In this document: positions 8,188 to 17,062 of the stretch, in pieces
Position numbering within the stretch: the first letter of the stretch is position 1
Layout of the letters: every line of letters starts with the position of its first letter
Source: Actinophytocola sp044466355
GTDB taxonomy: Bacteria > Actinomycetota > Actinomycetes > Mycobacteriales > Pseudonocardiaceae
Direction of reading: 5' to 3'
Length of the DNA stretch: 64,000 nucleotides
Assembly (NCBI RefSeq): GCF_044466355.1
Contig: NZ_JBITMQ010000016.1
Coordinates: 124,001-188,000, forward strand
Notes under the pieces: generated by a model
What the model was told of the DNA's origin: nothing
Databases searched by the model: none
Seen by the model: only the letters and a program-made list of their open reading frames with translations
Program-made: the position numbers and the translations under genes

Positions 8188-8567
8188 GACTGCTCTTCGT
8201 CGACGGATGTGGTTCCGGTTGCCGATGATCGACCGGAACGAGATTAGGGAGTCCTGGTTGCCTCGCCGCTCATCTTTGCGCGTTCTTAACGTCACGAATT
8301 TGTGAAAATGCTGTAGTTTGTGAAGCTATGATGGGTTCGGGTGTGGTCGCCAGGGACGTGGTCCTGGCGGATGCCGATCGCCTGTCGTCTCGCCTGTCGT
8401 CCTCGCACGCGGGCGCTCGCCGCGCGGACTCCGACCCGCCGGCCCGGTAGACACTCCGCCTTCTCGTGTTCTTCGACCGGCTGCCTGGTGACGATGCCCC
8501 AGGTGGCGGTTTCGCATATCCGCCCGTGCGCCGGTGGTTCCGGCGTGCCTGTCAACGAGGACCTGCC
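8188..8567. promoter_or_regulatory. divergent control region with TTTGTGAA direct repeats
   Basis: This gene-free stretch separates ktrB (left, minus) from an ABC exporter operon (right, plus). It is locally AT-rich around 8285-8335. TTTGTGAA occurs twice as a direct repeat (8299-8306 and 8317-8324), and TATGAT at 8327-8332 is a good -10 candidate for the rightward operon. The repeats could bind a regulator acting on either side. I see no further gene between 8340 and 8567. Confidence 0.4.
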
Positions 8568-9512
8568 ATGTCCGCTGTCATGCCCGCACAGGCCGACGCC
8601 GCCATCGTGGTGTCGGGCCTGGACAAGTCGTTCGGTACCACCAAGGCACTCGATCGGCTCGACCTGACCGTGCGCACCGGTGAGGTGCACGGCTTCCTGG
8701 GGCCGAACGGGGCGGGGAAGTCGACCACGATCCGGGTACTGCTCGGCCTGCTGCGGCCCGACGCGGGCACCGCGTCGGTACTCGGCGGCGACCCCTGGCG
8801 TGACGCCGTGGCACTGCACCGGCGGCTGTCCTATGTGGCCGGTGACGTGAACCTGTGGCCCAACCTCACCGGGGGAGAGGCCATCGACCTGTTCGCCCGG
8901 CTGCGCGGTGGTTTCGACCGCAAGCGCCGGGACGCGTTGTGCGAGCGGTTCGACCTGGACCCGACGAAGAAGGGCCGCACCTACTCCAAGGGCAACCGGC
9001 AGAAGGTCGCGATCGTCGCCGCGCTCGCGTCCGATGTGGAACTGCTGGTTCTCGACGAGCCGACCGCCGGCCTGGACCCGCTGATGGAGTCGGTGTTCGC
9101 CGAGTGCGTCCGGGAGCTGAAGGCCGCCGGGCGGACCGTGCTGTTGTCCAGCCACATCCTGGCGCAGGTCGAGGCCCTGTGCGACCGGGTCTCGATCATC
9201 CGCCTCGGTCACATCGTGGAGTCCGGGTCGCTGTCGGAGCTGCGGCACCTGACCCGGACCACGGTCACCGCCGAGACGACCCGGCCCGCCGACCGGCTGG
9301 CCGACGTGCCCGGCGTGCACGACCCGGCTGTCCGGAACGGACAGATCCGGTTCGACGTGGACACCGAGCACCTCGACGAGGCGATCGGGCACCTGCACGG
9401 CCTCGGCATCCGGTCGCTGGTCAGCCAGCCGCCCACGCTCGAGCAGCTGTTCATGCGCCACTACGGCGATGACACCGACGCCGACCACACCACCGCTCGG
9501 AACGCCCGATGA
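8568..9512 (+). CDS. ABC transporter ATP-binding protein, antibiotic-export type
   Basis: A 314-residue ATPase. Walker A is GPNGAGKST, the signature region is YSKGNRQKVAIVAAL, Walker B is ELLVLDEPTAGLD, and the switch region is LSSHI. The start ATG 8568 has GAGGA six bases upstream. The size and the 548-residue partner encoded next resemble the Rv1218c-Rv1217c and tetronasin TnrB2-TnrB3 exporters. Its stop overlaps the permease ATG. The role is probably export of a hydrophobic toxic compound. Confidence 0.93.
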   Translation: MSAVMPAQADAAIVVSGLDKSFGTTKALDRLDLTVRTGEVHGFLGPNGAGKSTTIRVLLGLLRPDAGTASVLGGDPWRDAVALHRRLSYVAGDVNLWPNLTGGEAIDLFARLRGGFDRKRRDALCERFDLDPTKKGRTYSKGNRQKVAIVAALASDVELLVLDEPTAGLDPLMESVFAECVRELKAAGRTVLLSSHILAQVEALCDRVSIIRLGHIVESGSLSELRHLTRTTVTAETTRPADRLADVPGVHDPAVRNGQIRFDVDTEHLDEAIGHLHGLGIRSLVSQPPTLEQLFMRHYGDDTDADHTTARNAR

Positions 9513-11155
9513 CCACCACGACCACGCGGACGGCGGTCACCGCGCAGGACCGCGGCAGCGCACTCACCGGCACGGGCGCCCTCGTGCGTTTCATCCTGCG
9601 CAGGGACCGCGTGCGCATCCCCGTGTGGCTCGCTGCCCTCACCATCACCACGGTCGGCACCGCGCAGAGCTTCCAGGACCTGTACGGCGACGACGCGGAC
9701 CGTGCCCGGACCGCGGAGACGATGGGCACTCCTGCCGGGCTCGCGATGACGGGGCCCGCGCACTACCTGGAGAACTACACGCTCGGTGCGATGATGAGCC
9801 ACCAGATGCTGGGCTTCATGGCGATCATGGTCGGGCTGATGAGCGTGCTCGCCGTGGTCCGGCACACGCGGGCCGAGGAGGAGACCGGCCGCGCCGAGCT
9901 GGTCCGCGCCAACGTCGTCGGCCGTCACGCGCACCTCGTCGCCGCGCTCGTCGTGGTCACCGCGACCAACGTGGTGCTGGCCCTGCTCATCGCGGCAGGC
10001 CTCGGCGGGCTCGGCATGGCGGGCATCACCTGGCCGGGCGCGCTGCTCTACGGTGCGGCACACGCCGCGGCGGGCATCGTGTTCGCCGGAGCGGCGGCGG
10101 TGACCGTGCAGATCACCGATCACTCGCGCGGCGCGTCCGGGCTGGCGCTCGCGGTCGTCGGCGTCGCCTACGTCCTGCGCGCGGCCGGCGACGTCGGGGA
10201 CAACGGGCTGTCGTGGTTGTCGCCGATCGGGTGGATTCAGGCGACCTGGGCGTTCCTGGAGAACCGGTGGTGGCCGCTGCTGCTCGCGCTGGCACTGGCC
10301 GCCGCGCTCGTGCTGGTGGCGTTCCGGCTCAGCGTCCGTCGCGACGTCGGTGCGGCTCTGCGTCAGCCGCGCCGCGGTGCGGCGGCCGCCTCGAACGCGC
10401 TGGCCAACCCGATCGGGTTCGCGCTGCGGTTGCACCGCGGCCTGATGTTCGGCTTCGGTGTCGCGATGCTGCTGCTGGGGATCACGTACGGCTCGATCCT
10501 CGGTGAGGCCGAGGACATGCTGGCCGGGATCGACGTGTTCTCAGACGTCATCGCCGAGATCGGAGGCGCGTCGGTCGCCGAGTCCTTCGCCTCGATGGTC
10601 ATGGTCATCATGGCGATCATCGCGTCCGTCTACGTGGTCATGGCCGCGCTCCGGCCCCGGGCCGAGGAGAACGCGGGCCGGGCCGAGCCGGTGCTGGCGA
10701 CCGCACTGTCCCGCACCCGCTGGCTCGGCAGCCACCTCGTCGTCGTCCTGATCGGATCGGTCGTGATGCTGCTCGCCGCGGGCCTCGGGATCGGTCTGTC
10801 CGGCGCGTCGTCCATGGGTGACGCCGCCATGGCCGGGAAACTGGTCGGTGCGTCGCTGGCCTACCTGCCCGCGCTGTGGGTCATCGCCGGGGTCGCGGTC
10901 GTGCTGGTGGGACTCGCGCCCCGCGTCGCGGCGCTGGCATGGGTCGTTCCGCTGTACGCTTTTCTGGTCGGTTACCTCGGTCAGATCCTCCAGTTCCCGA
11001 CCTGGATGAACAACCTCTCCCCGTTCGGCCACATCCCCCAGCTGCCGGTCGACGACCTCGACCTCGTGCCTCTCGTGGTGCTCACCGGGCTGGCCGCCGT
11101 GCTGGCGGCGTGCGGCCTGCTCGCCTTCCGGGAACGGGAGGTCAACGTCACCTGA
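9509..11155 (+). CDS. ABC-2 exporter permease (tetronasin-type, about 12 TM)
   Basis: A 548-residue membrane protein with two groups of hydrophobic helices and a cytoplasmic motif repeated in each half: RAEEETGRAELVRANVVGR near residue 113 and RAEENAGRAEPVLATALSR near residue 387. This internal duplication and the length match the Rv1217c family of large antibiotic-export permeases. The ATG overlaps the ATPase stop (ATGA). Its 3' end overlaps the convergent response-regulator gene by eight bases. Confidence 0.9.
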   Translation: MTTTTTRTAVTAQDRGSALTGTGALVRFILRRDRVRIPVWLAALTITTVGTAQSFQDLYGDDADRARTAETMGTPAGLAMTGPAHYLENYTLGAMMSHQMLGFMAIMVGLMSVLAVVRHTRAEEETGRAELVRANVVGRHAHLVAALVVVTATNVVLALLIAAGLGGLGMAGITWPGALLYGAAHAAAGIVFAGAAAVTVQITDHSRGASGLALAVVGVAYVLRAAGDVGDNGLSWLSPIGWIQATWAFLENRWWPLLLALALAAALVLVAFRLSVRRDVGAALRQPRRGAAAASNALANPIGFALRLHRGLMFGFGVAMLLLGITYGSILGEAEDMLAGIDVFSDVIAEIGGASVAESFASMVMVIMAIIASVYVVMAALRPRAEENAGRAEPVLATALSRTRWLGSHLVVVLIGSVVMLLAAGLGIGLSGASSMGDAAMAGKLVGASLAYLPALWVIAGVAVVLVGLAPRVAALAWVVPLYAFLVGYLGQILQFPTWMNNLSPFGHIPQLPVDDLDLVPLVVLTGLAAVLAACGLLAFREREVNVT

Positions 11156-11849
11156 CGTCGATGCGGTGCGCGTGGAACCGGTACCCCTGGTTGGGTTCGG
11201 TGACGAGGTGCCGCGGGCTGGCCGGTTCCGGTTCCAGCTTGCGCCGCAGCTGTCCGACATAGACGCGGACGTAGTGGGTGTCTGCGTAGTGGTCCGATCC
11301 CCAGACGTTCCGCAGCAGCTCCCGGTGGCTGACGAGGCGTCCCTCGTGCTGGACGAGCAGTTCCAGCACCCGCCACTCCGTGGGGGTGAGGTGCACCTCG
11401 GCACCGTCCCGCCACACCCTCTTCGTGTCGAGGTCGACGGCGAACGAGCCGGTGTCGACGATGCCGCGGCGCTGGTCATCCGTCCGGGACGTGGTTCGCC
11501 GCACAGCCGCGCGGACGCGGGCGAGGAGCTCGTCGATGCCGAACGGCAGGGTGGCGTAGTCGTCGGCGCCCGCGTCGAGGAGCCGCACGGCCTCCCGGGC
11601 GTCGTGACCGGCGGACAACGCGATGATCGGCGCGCCGGTCAGGCGCCGCAACGCCACGACCACACCGGCACTGTCCATGTCGGACAGTTCGACGGCGAGC
11701 AGCACCACGTGGGGCTGGACACTGGCGGCGGTGTGGATCGCGGCACGTCCCGCGGTCTCCGTGACCACCTGGTAGCCGCGCGCGGTGCAGGCGATCCGCA
11801 ACACGTCGAGGGTATGGGGATCGTCGGCGACGATCAGTGCGATCGCCAT
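11148..11849 (-). CDS. KdpE-like response regulator lacking the phospho-acceptor aspartate
   Basis: A 233-residue protein with an N-terminal receiver domain and a C-terminal OmpR/PhoB winged helix (residues about 135-230, including LTPTEWRVLELLVQHEGRLV). The acidic pair DD at residues 9-10 is kept. Where relatives read VLDLxLPDMDG, this one reads VLLAVELSDMDS, so the phosphorylated Asp is Ala52 (codon GCC). The invariant Lys of the TKPF motif is Leu101. It should therefore act without classical phosphorylation. No histidine kinase gene is nearby. Close similarity to KdpE suggests a link to ion or osmotic control. Confidence 0.85.
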   Translation of the reverse strand: MAIALIVADDPHTLDVLRIACTARGYQVVTETAGRAAIHTAASVQPHVVLLAVELSDMDSAGVVVALRRLTGAPIIALSAGHDAREAVRLLDAGADDYATLPFGIDELLARVRAAVRRTTSRTDDQRRGIVDTGSFAVDLDTKRVWRDGAEVHLTPTEWRVLELLVQHEGRLVSHRELLRNVWGSDHYADTHYVRVYVGQLRRKLEPEPASPRHLVTEPNQGYRFHAHRIDVR

Positions 11850-11878
11850 GGTTCCGTTCCGGGCATTCCCGTGTGCTT

Positions 11879-13171
11879 TCAGGCGAGGACGAAGTACCGC
11901 AGCCACAGGTAGGGCGCGGCGATGGCGATGGTGATCGCGGTGATCACGGCGCCTTTCCTGGTGAACTCCCAGAACGAGATCGGCGTGCCCGCGCGCATGG
12001 CGATGCCGAGGACGACGACGTTGGCGCTGGCGCCGACCGCGGTGAGGTTTCCCCCGAAGTCCGCGCCGAGCGCGAGCGACCACCACAGCGCCTCGGAGTG
12101 GACCGGGTTGCCGATGTCGCCTGCCAGTTCGAGCACGATGGGGCTCATCGTCGCCACGTACGGGATGTTGTCGATGATCCCGGACAGGACGGCGGACACG
12201 ACGAGGATCAGCATGACCGCGGTGAGCGCGTCGCCTCCGGTGGCGTCGGCGGCCAGTCCGGCGAGCTCGCCGATGACGCCGGTCTTCACCAGGGCGCCGA
12301 CCATGATGAACAGCCCTGCGAAGAACAGGAGCGTCTCCCACTCGACGCTGGCGAGGTAGTCCTTCGGCCTGCTGCCGGAGATCAGCACGAGCACACCGGC
12401 GCCGAGCAGCGCGACCACCGAGGGCTCGATGTGGAACACCGAGTGCCCGATGAACGCGGTGAACACCGCCGCCAGCACGAGCCCGCACTTGACCAGCAGC
12501 CGGGTGTCCTGGATGGCTTCGCGTTCGTTCAGCTCCATGACCCCCGCTGCCTTGTCCGGGTCGACGGCGAACGAGCCGCGGAACAGCCAGGGCAGGACGA
12601 GCGTGAACACGGCGAGCTCGATCAGGACGATCGGTGTCATGTGGACGAGGAAGTCGTTGAACGTGAGCCCGGCGCGGCTGCCGATGATGATGTTCGGCGG
12701 GTCGCCGATGAGGGTGGCGGCGCCGCCGATGTTGGAGGCGAGCACCTCGGCGATGAGGAACGGGATCGGCTTGATGTCGAGTCGTTCGCAGACGAGCAGG
12801 GTGACCGGGGCGATGAGCAGGACGGTGGTGACGTTGTCGAGGAACGCGGACGCGACCGCGGTGATCAGGACCAGCAGGATCATGATCCGCAGCGGGGAGC
12901 CCTTGGCGCGTTTGGCCGCCCAGATCGCGGTGTACTCGAACACGCCGGTGCGCCGCAGGATCCCGACGATGATCATCATGCCGAGCAGCAGGAAGACGAC
13001 GTCCCAGTCGATGCCGGTGTCGTGTGAGTAGAACGCGTCCTCGGACCCGACCACGCCCAGAGCGAGGACGATGGCGGCCCCGCCGAGCGCGGCGGCGGTC
13101 TTCGGGATCCGCTCGGTGGCGATGAACAGGTAGGCCACCACGAACACGGTGATGGCGATCCCGGTGCTCAC
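11879..13171 (-). CDS. NhaD/ArsB-type Na+/H+ antiporter or SLC13-like permease
   Basis: A 430-residue membrane protein with about 10-12 hydrophobic segments. The pattern FLDNVTTVLLIAPVTLLVC and the later GIIDNIPYVATMSPIVL are the two inverted repeat motifs of the ion transporter superfamily, and GDPPNIIIGS is the conserved loop found in NhaD, ArsB and P-protein relatives. It probably exchanges Na+ for H+. The start GTG 13171 has GGGGGCG upstream. It lies 34 bases after the CBS protein gene and is likely co-transcribed with it. Confidence 0.85.
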   Translation of the reverse strand: MSTGIAITVFVVAYLFIATERIPKTAAALGGAAIVLALGVVGSEDAFYSHDTGIDWDVVFLLLGMMIIVGILRRTGVFEYTAIWAAKRAKGSPLRIMILLVLITAVASAFLDNVTTVLLIAPVTLLVCERLDIKPIPFLIAEVLASNIGGAATLIGDPPNIIIGSRAGLTFNDFLVHMTPIVLIELAVFTLVLPWLFRGSFAVDPDKAAGVMELNEREAIQDTRLLVKCGLVLAAVFTAFIGHSVFHIEPSVVALLGAGVLVLISGSRPKDYLASVEWETLLFFAGLFIMVGALVKTGVIGELAGLAADATGGDALTAVMLILVVSAVLSGIIDNIPYVATMSPIVLELAGDIGNPVHSEALWWSLALGADFGGNLTAVGASANVVVLGIAMRAGTPISFWEFTRKGAVITAITIAIAAPYLWLRYFVLA

Positions 13172-13205
13172 ACCGCCCCCTGGGCAGGGGCGGCCGCCGA
13201 GACGG

Positions 13206-13652
13206 CTAGCGCGGAGTGAGGGCGAGCTGCAGGAGCCGGGACGCGGTGATCACCCCGACCAGTTCGTCGCCGTCCATCACCGCGGCGAGGGGGCTGCGCA
13301 GACGGGCCATCACGGCGGCGACCTCGACGATCGTGTCGTCGGCGTTGACCGTCGCGGGCTCCGGCGCGTCGTCCGGCACGAGTGCCCGGACCGTCTTGCC
13401 GCGCAGCTTGTCCGCCACCCGGTCGCACATCCGCTCGGACAACACCCCGGCCAGCGACGGGTCGTCCTGGACATAGCTGGGCACGAGGATCCGCACCACC
13501 TGGGAGGACGGCAGCACCGACACCGGTTTGCCCGCCGTGTCGGTGACGACCAGCCCGGGCAGGCGGCGTTCCGCCATCCGCGTGACCGCGTCCCACGCGT
13601 CGGACTCCGCGTCGACCACCGGGAAGTCCTCGGCCATCTCCTTGGCGTGCAT
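13206..13652 (-). CDS. CBS-domain pair protein
   Basis: A 148-residue cytoplasmic protein made of two CBS repeats, about residues 8-65 (FPVVDAESDAWDAVTRMAERRLPGLVVTD) and 90-145 (VNADDTIVEVAAVMARLRSPLAAVMDGDELVGVIT). Such Bateman modules bind adenosine nucleotides and often regulate transporters. It is followed directly by the NhaD-type antiporter and probably senses energy state or ions for it. The ATG at 13652 has no clear ribosome site; ATG 13682 is an in-frame alternative. It is preceded by a leader containing the candidate RNA element. Confidence 0.85.
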   Translation of the reverse strand: MHAKEMAEDFPVVDAESDAWDAVTRMAERRLPGLVVTDTAGKPVSVLPSSQVVRILVPSYVQDDPSLAGVLSERMCDRVADKLRGKTVRALVPDDAPEPATVNADDTIVEVAAVMARLRSPLAAVMDGDELVGVITASRLLQLALTPR

Positions 13653-13724
13653 GGTCGCAGCGTACGACGAACGTGGTGGCATCGGCACGACAAGGTTGGG
13701 ACAACACCACTGGGCGGCTCCGGG

Positions 13725-13806
13725 GTCGACATCAGGACACCGCCCCCGGCCGGGGACGGTCGCCGACCAGACTTCCCGGCACGCCGCGCACAAAGATGCC
13801 GCAAAG
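13725..13806 (-). promoter_or_regulatory. candidate structured leader RNA, copy B (upstream of CBS-NhaD)
   Basis: Reading the minus strand, this leader has TTGCGGCATCTTT, then GCCGGGAAGTCTGGTCGGC (13780 to 13762, identical over 19 nt to copy A), a GC-rich hairpin, and CCTGATGTCGAC (13736 to 13725). The order and spacing match copy A near 4.8 kb, while the hairpin sequence between the boxes differs but still pairs. The CBS start codon lies about 73 bases downstream. A possible promoter with TTGACC lies around 13900 on this strand. Confidence 0.6.
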
Positions 13807-13991
13807 ATCCATGGATCGCAAACGGGTGACCGTTTTGCCCGAAGTGCTCGCCGGGGTCAGCCGTGGCGCCGGATCATTTTTATGCCGCCCTTATGCCTTC
13901 CTGGTCAACTCCCGCGCCGCGACCCTCTGCGATCTCGGCGCGCGGATACCATGTTGTGTCCATGCCGGTCGATGTTGATCAGGAGGACTGC

Positions 13992-14084
13992 GTGGCGGAA
14001 CTCGTGCCGGCGATCCTTCTGATCGGCGGCTTCCTCCTCCTCGCGGCGGTGCTGCGATTCGTGGGCCGGGGCCGTTGGCGCTGA
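13992..14084 (+). CDS. 30-residue single-span membrane peptide
   Basis: A short frame starting at GTG 13992 after a perfect AGGAGG (13981-13986, spacing 5). The peptide is acidic at the start, has one strong hydrophobic span (LVPAILLIGGFLLLAAVLRFV) and ends in a basic tail (GRGRWR), so it should sit N-out/C-in in the membrane. I do not recognise it. It lies between divergent CBS-NhaD genes and the transhydrogenase operon, and resembles in size small transporter-associated peptides such as KdpF. The ribosome site is the main support. Confidence 0.5.
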   Translation: MAELVPAILLIGGFLLLAAVLRFVGRGRWR

Positions 14085-14184
14085 CCGGCGCGGGGGTCTC
14101 ATGTGGACCATCACGTCATCGTTCTCGTCACGCTCGGAAAATCAACTCCTTATTCGCATCGATTCTGTGCGTTAAGGTGCGATT

Positions 14185-15324
14185 GTGAAGGTCGCCATCG
14201 CCGGCGAGACCGGACCCGACGAGCGGCGGGTCGCGCTCGTGCCTGGCCTGGTGTCGCGCCTTGCCGAAGCAGGTCTGAAGGTCGTGGTCGAGCCGGGTGC
14301 CGGTGCGGCCGCGGGATTCCTCGACGACGACTACCGCGACGCGGGCGCGGCCGTGGACACCGGTGCGCTGGACGGCGCCGGGGCGGTGCTGTCGGTGCGG
14401 CCGATCGGCACACACAGGCTCGACGTGCTCGCCCCGAACGCGATCACGGTGTCGTTCCTGCCCGTGGCGCAGGAACTGGACCGGGTGCGTGCGCTGCGCG
14501 ACGCGGGGCACACCGCGTTCGCCATGGAGCTGGTGCCGCGCATCGCCCGCGCGCAGGCCATGGATGCCTTGTCCTCGCAGGCTTTCGTCGCCGGATACCG
14601 GGCGGCGCTGGTCGCCGCCGAGCGGCTGCCGAAGTTCCTGCCGCTGGCGATGACGGCGTCCGGCACGATCCCGCCCGCGCGGGTGCTCGTGCTCGGCGCC
14701 GGTGTCGCGGGACTCCAGGCCATCGCCACGGCGCGGCGGCTGGGTGCGTTGGTGCACGCGTACGACGTGCGCGCGGCCGCGGCGGGGGAGGTCCGCAGCC
14801 TCGGCGCGGAGTTCGTCGACCTGGAGTTGCCGACCCTGGAGGGCACCGGCGGGTATGCGAGGCAGATGGGGGAGGAACGCGCGCGGCTGCAGCGTGAACT
14901 GCTCGCACCCCACGTGGCCGCGGCCGACGTGCTGATCACGACCGCCGCGGTGCCCGGGCGGTCCGCGCCGCTGCTCGTGACCGCGGAGATGGTGGCCGCG
15001 ATGCGGCCCGGGTCGGTCGTGGTGGACCTCGCCGCCGAGTCCGGCGGCAACGTCGAGGGGGTGAAGCCCGGCGAGGAGATCACGGTCGGCGGGGTGCTGC
15101 TGTGGGGTGCCCGCAACGTGCCCAGCCAGCTGCCCGCGCAGGCGAGCCGGCTCTACAGCACGAACGTGGTGAACCTGCTGCTGCTCATGCGTTCCGGCGA
15201 GACCCTGGCGCCCGACTTCGACGACGAGATCATCTCCGCGTGCTGTGTCACCCACCGCGGCGAGGTCCGGCACGCGCCCACGAAAGACCTGCTCGACAAC
15301 AGCGGTGGAGAGGAGCAGTCCTAA
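14185..15324 (+). CDS. pntAA: NAD(P) transhydrogenase subunit alpha part 1
   Basis: A 379-residue cytoplasmic NAD(H)-binding component (dI). The N-terminal alanine-dehydrogenase-like domain begins MKVAIAGETGPDERRVALVP. The Rossmann fold shows VLVLGAGVAGLQAIATARRLGA near residue 170. The start is GTG 14185 with AAGGTG upstream. The stop TAA abuts the GTG of the small membrane subunit, and the beta subunit follows, so all three form one operon. The complex uses the proton gradient to reduce NADP+ with NADH. Confidence 0.93.
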   Translation: MKVAIAGETGPDERRVALVPGLVSRLAEAGLKVVVEPGAGAAAGFLDDDYRDAGAAVDTGALDGAGAVLSVRPIGTHRLDVLAPNAITVSFLPVAQELDRVRALRDAGHTAFAMELVPRIARAQAMDALSSQAFVAGYRAALVAAERLPKFLPLAMTASGTIPPARVLVLGAGVAGLQAIATARRLGALVHAYDVRAAAAGEVRSLGAEFVDLELPTLEGTGGYARQMGEERARLQRELLAPHVAAADVLITTAAVPGRSAPLLVTAEMVAAMRPGSVVVDLAAESGGNVEGVKPGEEITVGGVLLWGARNVPSQLPAQASRLYSTNVVNLLLLMRSGETLAPDFDDEIISACCVTHRGEVRHAPTKDLLDNSGGEEQS

Positions 15325-15627
15325 GTGGATGGAATCGCGCTGCTGACGGTCTTCGTGCTGGCGGTGTTCGTCGGCTACGAGATCATCTCGAAGGTGTCCT
15401 CGACACTGCACACCCCGCTCATGTCCGGCTCGAACGCGATCAGCGGCATCGTGCTGGTCGGCACGGTCGCGGTCGCCGCGCACACCGAGTCGACGGCGAT
15501 CTTCGTGCTCGAGCTGGTCGCCATCGTGCTGGCCACGGTCAACCTCGTCGGCGGGTTCGTCGTGACCGACCGCATGCTCCGGATGTTCCGCGGCAGGGAC
15601 AGGAAAGAACGGGAGCCCCGGTCGTGA
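15325..15627 (+). CDS. pntAB: NAD(P) transhydrogenase subunit alpha part 2
   Basis: A 100-residue membrane protein with about three hydrophobic spans, including FVLAVFVGYEIISKVSSTLHTPLMSGSNAISGIVLVG, the hallmark of the short transhydrogenase membrane subunit. It starts at GTG 15325 with no gap after the pntAA stop and ends overlapping the pntB GTG. It contributes part of the proton channel together with PntB. Confidence 0.93.
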   Translation: MDGIALLTVFVLAVFVGYEIISKVSSTLHTPLMSGSNAISGIVLVGTVAVAAHTESTAIFVLELVAIVLATVNLVGGFVVTDRMLRMFRGRDRKEREPRS

Positions 15628-16994
15628 GCGAGAACTGGACGGCCCTGCTGTACCTGGTCGCCGCGGTCTGCTTCATCCTCGCGCTCAAGGGACTGTCCTC
15701 GCCGAGGACCGCGCGGGTGGGCAACCTCGTCGGGGCCGCGGGCGCGCTGGTGGCGGTGCTCGTCGTGTTCGCCGCAGAACGCCCGGACCGGCTCGTGTGG
15801 ATCCTGCTGGCGATCGCGGTGGGCGGTGCGATCGGCACCGCGGCGGCCCGGCGCGTCGCGATGACCGCGATGCCGCAGATGGTCGCGTTGTTCAACGGTG
15901 TCGGCGGCGCGGCGGGCGCCCTGGTCGCGCTGCTGGAGCTGGCCGAGGGCACCTCGGACGACCTGGCACACCTCGCGGTGACCGCGTTCACCGTCCTCAT
16001 CGGGTCCATCACCTTCTCCGGTTCCCTGCTCACCTTCGCCAAGCTGCAGGAGCTGATCACCGGCCGCCCGATGCTCTTCCCCGGCATGCGCTGGGTGGCG
16101 GTCGGGACGGTCGCGGGCGCACTCGCCACCGGCGTCTGGGTGGCGGTCAACGGCTCGATGCTCGGCGCCGTCCTGCTCGCGGTCCTGACACTCGGCGTCG
16201 GCCTGCTGCTGGTGCTGCCGGTCGGCGGCGCGGACGTGCCCATCGTCATCTCGCTGCTCAACGCGTTCAGCGGGATCACGGTGGCGGCGAGCGGGTACGT
16301 CCTGTCCAACACGCTGCTGATCGTCGCGGGCACGCTGGTCGGCGCGTCGGGCACGCTGCTGACCAAGATGATGGCCGACGCGATGGGCCGGTCGCTGACC
16401 AACATCCTGTTCGGCGCCTTCGCGGGCGGGTCGACGCTGGGCAGCACCACCGAGTCCGATCGTCCCGTGCGCTCGGCGGGCCCGGAGGACGTCGCGATCC
16501 TCCTCGGCTACGCCCGCAAGGTGGTCGTCGCGCCCGGCTACGGACTCGCCGTCGCCCAGGCCCAGCACACCCTGCGCGACCTCGCCGACGAACTGGAGCA
16601 GCGGGGGATCGAGGTCACCTTCGCGATCCACCCGGTGGCCGGGCGGATGCCCGGGCACATGAACGTCCTGCTCGCCGAGGCCGACGTGCCGTACGACAAG
16701 CTCAAGGAGATGACCGAGGTCAACCCGGAGTTCCGCAGCACGGACGTGGCACTCGTCGTCGGCGCGAACGACGTCGTCAACCCGGCCGCGCACTCCGCGC
16801 CCGGGTCACCGATCTACGGCATGCCCATCCTCGAGGTCGCCAACGCCGACGCCGTCGTGTTCCTCAAACGGTCCATGCGGCCCGGCTTCGCGGGCATCGA
16901 GAACGAGCTCCTGTACGACCCGAAGACAACACTGCTGTTCGGCGACGCCAAGGAGTCGCTGAGCAAGCTCGTGGCGGCGGTGAAGTCGTTGTAG
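15624..16994 (+). CDS. pntB: NAD(P) transhydrogenase subunit beta
   Basis: A 456-residue protein. The first 250 residues hold eight or so membrane helices (for example MPQMVALFNGVGGAAGALVAL). The C-terminal domain binds NADP(H): GYGLAVAQAQHTL, HPVAGRMPGHMNVLLAEADVPYD and GANDVVNPAA are the conserved loops. It starts at GTG 15624, overlapping the pntAB stop. It completes the proton-pumping enzyme that supplies NADPH, which could also serve the reductive biosynthesis encoded later in the window. Confidence 0.94.
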   Translation: MSENWTALLYLVAAVCFILALKGLSSPRTARVGNLVGAAGALVAVLVVFAAERPDRLVWILLAIAVGGAIGTAAARRVAMTAMPQMVALFNGVGGAAGALVALLELAEGTSDDLAHLAVTAFTVLIGSITFSGSLLTFAKLQELITGRPMLFPGMRWVAVGTVAGALATGVWVAVNGSMLGAVLLAVLTLGVGLLLVLPVGGADVPIVISLLNAFSGITVAASGYVLSNTLLIVAGTLVGASGTLLTKMMADAMGRSLTNILFGAFAGGSTLGSTTESDRPVRSAGPEDVAILLGYARKVVVAPGYGLAVAQAQHTLRDLADELEQRGIEVTFAIHPVAGRMPGHMNVLLAEADVPYDKLKEMTEVNPEFRSTDVALVVGANDVVNPAAHSAPGSPIYGMPILEVANADAVVFLKRSMRPGFAGIENELLYDPKTTLLFGDAKESLSKLVAAVKSL

Positions 16995-17062
16995 TCCGAT
17001 CGGCGGAACGGCACGCGTCGCCAGGCTGCCGCACGCCCGTCGAGGTTCACCGGCGTCCACAT

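Noticed and set aside
8188..8295. c-di-AMP (ydaO) riboswitch in front of ktrB
   Set aside because: K+ uptake genes often carry one, but I could not find the conserved ydaO core sequences here, so the region is listed only as a promoter region.
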